A DNA stretch of 64,000 nucleotides, from contig CM040745.1 in the NCBI GenBank assembly GCA_022829145.1, positions 29,363,906 through 29,427,905 on the forward strand. The letters are read 5' to 3'. This document shows positions 52,821 to 64,000 of this stretch, piece by piece. Under the pieces are notes generated by a model. It searched no databases, was not told the DNA's origin, and was given only the letters and a program-made list of their open reading frames with translations. Each line of letters begins with the position of its first letter. Position 1 is the stretch's first letter. The DNA comes from Albula goreensis (taxonomy: Eukaryota > Chordata > Actinopteri > Albuliformes > Albulidae). The translations under genes were made by a program, and so were the position numbers.

Positions 52821-53168
52821 ATGGAAAGATCAACACTTATCACCATAAAACGCTCCAACAAGTGTGTCATGGTGATTGTGCTCTTCAGTGTTATTTTGTC
52901 TTTTTTATTATTATTGACATTTCATTTATGCAGTCCTTCGTTGAAGCAAATGATGGTACCACTGAATGTGCCACTTTCACAATTCATATTCATTGTGCTT
53001 TCCACAGCTCCATGTCTCTGGTGCTACTGCACAGAGAGACTGTGGCACAATTTGTACTTTAAATGTACATTATATAGCCTTTTTCCTCAAGTAAAGATAA
53101 GGATATGTTTATCGGTGTCATTGTACAGTAGGTCAATTACAGGCAAACAAGGAACAAGACAACAATGA
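52821..53168 (+). CDS. Weak ORF: signal-anchor-like membrane peptide
   Basis: ATG-initiated, 115 codons. Begins MERSTLITIKRSNKC, then a strongly hydrophobic segment (about residues 16-36), matching the positive-inside layout of a type II anchor. After residue 40 it continues hydrophobic and Cys-rich without any known domain. It overlaps another open frame (52796-53062). It may be chance or the first coding exon of an unrecognised gene. Confidence 0.18.
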   Translation: MERSTLITIKRSNKCVMVIVLFSVILSFLLLLTFHLCSPSLKQMMVPLNVPLSQFIFIVLSTAPCLWCYCTERLWHNLYFKCTLYSLFPQVKIRICLSVSLYSRSITGKQGTRQQ

Positions 53169-54886
53169 CATTACCAAAAAAGGGTTTCCGTGAGTGCAGA
53201 ATGTTGCTAAGGACTCTTGTGAGTTTTGTCTCATGCAGGTTTCTCTTTATTAAGAGAATACTCAAAATACTTCCTCTGTACTTGGGTTGTTCGTGACAAA
53301 TATAGAGTTCAGTTATGACCTTGGATCATTGCCATCCCACTATATTTTGACAGTGGTTTAATTGCACATGCCCCAATGTAAATGATCAGACAACTCTATA
53401 TTACATATGTGAAGATTAAAAGTAGATTTTTCAACTGAATATTAAGCAATTTCTGTATAAATCATGAAGCCACAAGAATGAAATGTTAAAATTGAATGCA
53501 TTATGTAAACATTTCAGTTGCAGTAGTTTCTTAATCCTCTTTTTTATGAAACCACATTGAAAGTGGACAATTGGTTGCAATGTATGTCTTGCTACGTCAC
53601 AAACATACGGACATAAGATGAATATGAACATAACATTGTGACCTCACAATGCTAAAAGACACATCAGCAATGCAGTGCACAAACACGGGTGATAAATGAC
53701 ATGAATAGACAGTTTTACAGCATATGTAAGATGTGGTAAGGGTTTTTTGGCTGTGAAAGTTAGTGTACCTATTGGATCAAGAAATGCCTCAGTCATTCCC
53801 CTGCTGGAACACAGGACAAACACTTGAAAGTCCGGACAGTCTCAATATAATCAGTCACATTGATGTAATAAACAACTCATGTAAAGTCAGCTCACTTGTG
53901 CTGACCCTAAACTGGATTTGGCTTGACATCTGTCAGTGGATATAAAAACAGTGTTTGATTACAATAGTAATTGTGTTTTATTACTATGGAACTGGGCTCC
54001 TCCCTACAAAAATATTATAAGAATGCCCCAAGGAAAAAATAGCTAGCTTTACAACCCATCTTCATTAATGATTTATATGTAAAAATGAAAACTTCCCATG
54101 AGTAAAGGTGACTACCAAGCAAGTAAACAACATGGCATATGCAGACTGGATCTGCAAGAGCTGGTTGAGACTTTTTGTAATGGTAAATAGTAATAACGGC
54201 AAACAGAAACATAACATTTCATTCATTCATTTACTTTCAGAGGTACAAGAAAGGACAGGTAAGATCATGTAAATTAAGCAATAGATTGTTTGCCAAAGTG
54301 ATGATGGAGACATCCTGAATTAACAGGTGGAAGATGAGGATATTCTGATTGAAATGTACAATATTTTTACATTATAAAGAGGATTTCCTTGGGGATTTAC
54401 TACATGTTCTAAATTTGAATGGGGGTGTGGGCTGGGGTAGTCATATTTATAACAGAAATGACTGTTGACTGTAGGGTAATAAGTAATACTCAGTCATATA
54501 CCATATTTCTCCAACCTTTCTTAAGCAATTAATCAGAGGATTTGAGAAAATATAGGCTAAGAATTTCTAGTTTCAATTTTCTTCTATTATTCATCTTCAA
54601 GGGTCTTTACCTGGTATCAGAAGTAATATTGTCAAACTTTCATTTTGTGTGAATATGCAGTTCATTAAAAGAAGATAGAATGCTATTAGTATGTACTCTC
54701 TTAGATCGTTCCAAACTTCTTAGACCGTCCATACCTGTTACCTTAGCCTAGCGAAACATAGCAATACCTGCTCCTCAAATGTAGCTTCACACATAATATT
54801 CATCAGTCATGTGTAGGATTGTGGTCTTTCACTGTATCGAAGAAGTTACCATCCGCAACTGAGAATTGCGAGATGTAGAAGCTGTG
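53169..54886. other. Intergenic, nothing recognised
   Basis: AT-rich with no repeat or coding feature that I could support. Confidence 0.4.
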
Positions 54887-55111
54887 TTATCTGTTTACTT
54901 CTTCAGATATTACGCTCTCATCTGTATATTCAACATTGTAACCAACAACTAATTCGGTAATGTTATATTTCCCTTGTCGAGACAACCGGTCAAGACTATT
55001 AATACTTTGCATAAAAAAGTCGTGACCATACTGTCCATGGGCCATCGCTTTCATAGTAAGTAAGTCTACGTAGCGGGCGCTCATCCAAATCAATACCACG
55101 GCACAGTGCAT
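54887..55111 (-). CDS. Candidate short ORF upstream of the C39-like gene
   Basis: Minus-strand frame of 74 codons from ATG (55111) to TAA. It begins MHCAVVLIWMSARYVDLL and ends TDESVISEEVNR, with a balanced composition and more CpG than the surroundings. A second frame is open over 55090-55284 on the same strand. It may be a small gene or first exon transcribed divergently from the C39-like gene, or simply the open texture of a CpG-richer promoter region. No family recognised. Confidence 0.2.
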   Translation of the reverse strand: MHCAVVLIWMSARYVDLLTMKAMAHGQYGHDFFMQSINSLDRLSRQGKYNITELVVGYNVEYTDESVISEEVNR

Positions 55112-56202
55112 ACGCACAGCCTGTACTTCCGCTCTAAGGTGGAAAATATGTCCGTTATGTCAATGGCGCCTTGATTTAAACACCGGCAAATGGTTTGCTT
55201 CTGACAAGAAGCATCGCCTACTTTTCGCAAATAAACGCGTCCATTGCAAGTTTGTTTTAGAGTGTCATGTTTGTATCCAATCACAAACCGCTACTTAAAA
55301 CGCCTCTGCCCAATGATTCATACATGAGCAAAATAGAGGCGATAATTTTCCAGGAAATGCAGAGACAACCTAAGAACAGTCAGGGGTAAATTGACTGTCT
55401 TTACCATTGAAAACGATTTCCAAGGAAATGCTATCTTTTAATTCTTCATGCAGTGATTTTGTTGAAGGATGACACTGTCAGGAATCGCGAGCTCTTCGTG
55501 AACAAGTTTAGACACCGGTATTTAGCGGTAGCTAGCAAGGTTGGTTGTTGTGACATGGGTGAAGACTGTGGGGTGGCGTCAAAGATACTGCTACTCCTTG
55601 GTGGAATAACATAAAACCCTATCTAGCTCGCTAACTAAATAGAGGCACATTAAACGTCACTGTCTCAACTAGTAATAAGTGGATTGTTGTAGATTATTGC
55701 TTATTGAAATAAAGCATGTTTTCTAAAAATAGCCACATTCCACTGCTTTCCTGCATGACTTGGTGTGGAGTTTCAAATCAGAACCTTGAATAATGTTTTA
55801 TCAGATTCACAGATATGAAGGTGTGAATCTGCTCTGTGATTTAAAAAGTACACTAGAGTACGAAAATACTGTCGCTATAACTTTCACCATTCAAGATGAA
55901 GGACAGTTCTTTGCTTCACCCCTTTGTTTTATGTTTTCTCAGTCGTTACAATAAGTACATACAAAAACACATATAACAGCATCTATAACTTCCTCATAAC
56001 CAACTTCAGTATGCGACACTGTTAAAACATAGGCCAACATGATGCTGGATTTATGTGTAAAATGCATGTTTGAGTTCGTTCAGGTGTGAAAATTCTACAT
56101 TCATGTCTAATTAGTTCTGACGTCTCATACTGAGATGTTTACAATTTATCCCTTTGTATCTCAGCAGTCAAATCAGCAGCCCCTGGTTTCCTTCACATTT
56201 CA
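55112..56202 (+). promoter_or_regulatory. Probable promoter and 5' region of the C39-like gene
   Basis: CpG-richer than the desert, especially 55060-55300 and 55490-55560, which fits a TSS region. An acceptor (pyrimidine-rich, ending CTCAG at 56164) begins the first recognised coding exon at 56165, 38 nt before the ATG. At least one upstream non-coding exon is therefore expected. The frame is also open between 56165 and the ATG, so coding could extend into that unseen exon. Confidence 0.35.
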
Positions 56203-58562
56203 ATGGAGAGAGTGGACTCCAGTGATAATGGGGACAAGAGAGGGAGCAGCGCCATGCTGTGGTCGGTGGAGGAAGCTGTGGAGAGGCAGACTCTTCAGAT
56301 AGGGGCGTCAGCGTGTGGTGCCACTGCAGTGGTGGACGTCCTACAAGCACTGGGAATTACCGTCGCGCCAGAAACTGCTGACAGTTGTGTACGGACTCGG
56401 TTACGAAAGAATGAAGCGCCTCTTCCAGATTACCTGTTCTCTCGCAGCGCGGCTGGTATTGTATCAGACTCCAACCGATTTAGCGGATTTAGGACCCCTT
56501 GGCTACTAACTGGTCACCCACATTCCAATTACTTACACAAAAGGGTGGTTTACGTGGATTCTGATATGTTGCTGAATGCTGATTTAGGGCTGAAGGATTA
56601 TACCCCACACAAGTACGTGAGCGCTGACGCTTCTAGCTACACCGATGTAGTAGGCAACAGCGTATATTATGCTCTCAAAACGGAAGTATCAGTATAACCT
56701 TACAAGTCATAATTTGTCTAATAGTACTTCTTGATCCCATACTCAGGCATGTTGAGTATGTGCAAATGAATCATGTGTTTGCCGTGCACTCACCTTTGCG
56801 TTCATGTACTTGCTTAAAGTATGTTTGGGGCAGATCGTACTCATCCAGGTGCCATGAACATGTTTGTGTGGGTCTTTGTAGTGATGTGTCTGTTTTTCCT
56901 TGGCCACACCTATCCTGCCCAGGTGCTACACACCAGCAGCTCCTGGATGGGGCAGAACAGGCCAGCAGTGGGAGAGTGCTGGGGCGTTTCTTTGGCTTTC
57001 ACCCTCCCCGGCAGGTGAAGTTGGTGCCCTGGCTCTCTCTCTGGATACAGAGAGGTGTCGTGCCTGTAGCCACCATGAACATGCAGCTGGCAGTGCCTGA
57101 GGGCGAGGAGATCCCTGACGCCTGGCATCACCAGCTGATCTTTGGAGTGAGGCCCAACGCCGTGTTCATGACAAACCCTCTGGATGTGGGTGAGGGAAAC
57201 AGTCTGCCCTGCCAGTTACTCTGTCTGTATGGGCACTCTAAAGAGACAGGAAATAAAAGTGCTCTACGTCCAGGGAGCAGCACTGAATAACCTGACCTCT
57301 AGAGCCAGAGCGGTTTCCGGTTTCAACAATATTTATCTGTCATTACGACAGACTTTGTGTGAGTGTTTTCATAATTAAAATACAACACTCATATGTTTGA
57401 GGAAGATATAACATTGGGCACATTCCAAGTAAAATAAGAATGACTTGAGTAAACAGCTTGCAAGTCTAATATTTTTGGCTTGTTTGGTTCGGGGCTTTCC
57501 AGATTATGTAGTCAGTTAAAACTGGGTAAACTTGGTTGATAAATAGTCCACATGGGTGTGTTTTGCTTTGTTTTCTTTGCAAACGTTCTGCTGCAGTTCT
57601 CAGGGCAAATTATGTGTTCACAGTGAGTGAAGGGGAGGTGCTCCAGCGCCTGTGCAGTGAGTCTGTGCTGTTGATTCGTCGAGAGGATGTGCTGCAAAGA
57701 TGGAACCCTGACACCCCACTGTCTGCGCTGACGCAGGGTCACTCTGACCCACGCTGGAGCACCCTGGACGTGGAGGGTGAGTGAAGGCATCTCACCCCTC
57801 TTCAGCTGCCTTGGACTTTCTATCATGTTACCTTTGTCTCTGCTGAAAGCAGAAATCTGCTGTCATATTTGCCCAATACCTCTGTGCTACAGAGAAACAA
57901 AATATTTTTTTGAGACCTCTCTATATTTCAGTAACATTTGGCAGAAGGATATTGTCCATTGTATTTGAATGTGAGTCAGTCATATATTTCCAAGGATAAA
58001 CAACAATGGTTACTTTTCTTTTTTTTTATTTCCCTGAATTTACATATGTGTTCTCCTTGACGTGAAAATAACAGAGTTGTGTTATTTTCACTGTGAAATG
58101 ACTATATTACCATGAAAGTGTAGCTAAGTGCTTATAAAGATGTCTCTAATAGTTGAGTGTTGCATTGTTTGTCTGTATCCATAAGCTGATTGTACAACAG
58201 TGGCTGCATATTCACACTGAAGTTTTGTGACTGGAATCTGCAGATTTAACTAGGTGGCCCTCAATATTTACTGTATTGGTGTATCTTCACTTCCAAATAT
58301 ATGCAACTTCAGTATCTGTCTAATTACCTGCAACGTATGTATTCAGAAACTGCATATATAAGTGACTGTCTGTTCTTAATGTACTTTCACAGGCCAGGTG
58401 AGGCAGATGTGTGCTGAGGAAGAGTGTGATGATGAAGAGCAGCCCAAGATGACCCACATTGTAATCCCAGCTGCATACCAGTCTGGTGTTACTCTCTTTG
58501 CTCTCAGAGACTCTGATGTGGGACAGGAGCTACTCCGTGCCCCTGAACTACCTCTGCTATGA
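56203..58562 (+). CDS. Peptidase C39-like (papain-fold) protein, 289 residues
   Basis: Four coding exons join in frame: 56203-56455, 56923-57189, 57597-57776 and 58393-58562 (TGA). All introns are GT-AG and all three junctions restore sensible codons. The predicted protein has no signal peptide or membrane segment, so it is probably cytosolic or nuclear. Its layout matches the C39-like cysteine-peptidase fold: 'LQIGASACGATAV' gives an oxyanion Gln32 and nucleophile Cys38; 'GVVPVATMN' (129-137) is a core strand; 'DAWHHQLIFGV' supplies His153/154; 'VFMTNPLDV' supplies Asn169 before Pro, where family members carry Asp or Asn. After it, 'SVLLIRREDVLQRW' and an acidic segment (EEECDDEEQ) lead to the C-terminus. 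No catalytic position is missing, so an active protease or transferase is possible; substrate unknown. I do not recognise a named vertebrate orthologue. It lies upstream of gart on the same strand. Confidence 0.8.
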
Positions 58563-58564
58563 TG

Positions 58565-58565
<1 letters not shown>

Positions 58566-58619
<54 letters not shown>
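58566..58619 (+). repeat. (CA)n microsatellite in the 3' UTR
   Basis: About 27 CA units starting four bases after the stop codon of the C39-like gene, so it should be transcribed in its 3' UTR. Confidence 0.97.
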
Positions 58620-58620
<1 letters not shown>

Positions 58621-59111
58621 TAATTACCCTGTCTTTGAGCAGGCATGCTTGTTACCAGTATGTGCTGTGACAGGATGGTACCTGCCCATGATGGAACTGG
58701 ACATGCCCTTCACTTGAACTGAATGTACTGTGAAAGACCTGTTTTATTTGTTGATGTGGATGTAGTGATGGTTTTATTTTTTCAGGTAAAGTTACTCATA
58801 CTGATTTTATGGCCCACTGAGCTGGTATAGCCTACAGTATAAACTCAACTCCCATTCAATCTTCAGGTGTTCAGAAATAGAGAGAGACAAAAGTTTGGAT
58901 GTCATGCAGACCATTCAATCAACAAACTAAAAGCATTTTTCTCCCCATTTTCTTTCTTTACATCTTTCAACATTATTTGGTCATACAATATCCATGTAAT
59001 GATTTAAGAAAGAATTTCAGCATTGTTTTTCTTTACTTTGGACTAAATCACCTCCTTTGCCGCTGTCTTCATTTTCATCTACGTATGATGATGTAAACAA
59101 ACAAATCATTC

Positions 59112-59117
59112 AATAAA
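59112..59117 (+). terminator. Polyadenylation signal, C39-like gene
   Basis: AATAAA about 550 bp past the stop codon. It is the best-placed signal before the next promoter, with T- and G-containing sequence following. Confidence 0.5.
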
Positions 59118-59178
59118 TATTTAAGGTGAGAATAACTATTGATTATTGTTCTCGTTTATCAATTTGATGCAAGTTAAA

Positions 59179-59216
59179 ACTACAATTCCCATCATGCCGT
59201 CTGTTTTAATGGCGGC
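59179..59216 (+). promoter_or_regulatory. ZNF143/THAP11 element and YY1 site, gart promoter
   Basis: ACTACAATTCCCATCATGC (59179-59197) is nearly the full SBS element recognised by ZNF143/THAP11-HCF. It is followed by AATGGCGGC (about 59208-59216), the YY1 core. Both are typical of housekeeping promoters close to the start site, which fits a purine-synthesis gene. The region to about 59640 stays CpG-richer. Confidence 0.65.
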
Positions 59217-59559
59217 CAGCTGCTATGAATCTACCCAGATTCTCCGATTTCAAACTCATTCGTGGGCGCATGCAATTCATTATCCCCACCTCAGTCGATC
59301 TGCACTGTATAAAGATCAGTGACTATGCGCAAAGTTGTGTTGCATGACGCAACATGACAAATTAACCAAACTTTCCCTATTCATAAAATATGCATACAAG
59401 GGAAAAAGACAAATTCCTTAAGTTAAATAATACATTGCCAGTCATTAAAGTCAATCCAATAGTCCCTATTATTAGTGTAACTCCTCCTGGTAACGATTGT
59501 TTATGCGCAGGAGAAAAGTGACCCACGTGGTGAGAAACCCATTCTTCCTTTGCCCGCGT

Positions 59560-59673
59560 GCATCGTAGTTTGCCCTGCAGAGCTACCAGCTGCGAGTGGC
59601 GATTGCACATCTGCCAGACGAACCCCTGTACAAACTAGCCACTAAGCAAGGTACGCTACAAGCTACTGAAAAG
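59560..59673 (+). other. gart: Probable non-coding first exon of gart
   Basis: A CpG-containing stretch ending at the strong donor AAG|GTAAGA (exon end 59673). A weaker alternative is AAG|GTACGC (exon end 59650). The coding exon at 61389 has its own acceptor, so an upstream 5' UTR exon is required. The exact transcription start is not visible. Confidence 0.4.
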
Positions 59674-59692
59674 GTAAGACGCTATCAGAAGT

Positions 59693-59736
59693 ATCAACAA
59701 ACTAAACTATCTAAACTATAAGTTTAGTTTGTTGAT
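59693..59736. repeat. Perfect 16-bp inverted repeat in gart intron 1
   Basis: ATCAACAAACTAAACT (59693-59708) and AGTTTAGTTTGTTGAT (59721-59736) are exact complements around a 12-nt loop, about 20 bp after the proposed exon 1 donor. It would fold in the pre-mRNA near the splice site. A run of about 15 T follows at 59746. Confidence 0.95.

Positions 59737-64000
<4,264 letters not shown>

Noticed and set aside
56456-56697. Continuation of the first C39-like exon frame for 80 more codons
   Set aside because: Splicing at GCTG|GTATTG to the acceptor before 56923 joins SRSAAG to ATHQQLLDG in frame and completes the fold; the extension is intron read-through.
57190-57290. Open frame beyond the second C39-like exon
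   Set aside because: The GTGAGG donor at 57190 joins to 57597 with correct phase (TNPLDV-V-LRANY); the remainder is intronic.

Overview
The window looks like an AT-rich, gene-poor stretch of a ray-finned fish genome. Evidence: intron-bearing genes with GT-AG junctions, decayed Tc1/mariner transposons of the type common in fish, long TA, CA and CT microsatellites, and the first exons of vertebrate GART. I cannot name the species. There are no prokaryotic features.

Layout. About 1-42,600 is essentially a gene desert. It holds a Tc1 fossil at the left edge (1-720), a second Tc1-type relic (1925-2240), a TIR-bounded but decayed Tc1 copy (30917-31829), microsatellites, degenerate minisatellites, and several more GC-balanced islands (about 8380-8560, 9440-10215, 19405-19600, 22185-22450, 24650-24860, 27640-27860) that look like conserved regulatory DNA. 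One exon-like block on the minus strand (27910-28095) has an acceptor, 61 open codons and a stop. I do not recognise its protein.

42,627-45,004 (minus strand) is a compact gene for a small type I membrane protein: signal peptide, one V-set Ig domain, one transmembrane helix and a short tail. A palindromic NF-kB-type site lies about 0.3 kb upstream. 46-55 kb holds a CR1-like LINE relic, two diverged direct copies of a roughly 400-bp segment about 1.9 kb apart, a 37-bp hairpin, and three weak ORFs.

56,203-58,562 (plus strand) is a four-exon gene for a predicted 289-residue protein. Its Gln/Cys...His...Asn-Pro layout fits a peptidase C39-like (papain-fold) enzyme. I joined all four exons with consistent phases but cannot name the gene. 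A promoter with a ZNF143/THAP11-type element and a YY1 site follows at about 59.2 kb. GART then starts at 61,394 and runs off the right edge; eight coding exons (the last partial) encode most of the glycinamide ribonucleotide synthetase (GARS) domain.

In mammals GART lies near OLIG1/OLIG2 on human chromosome 21. It is therefore plausible, but only inferred, that the left desert carries enhancers of a developmental gene such as olig2. The genes here do not form one pathway: GART is de novo purine synthesis, the Ig protein is probably immune or adhesion related, and the C39-like protein is uncharacterised.
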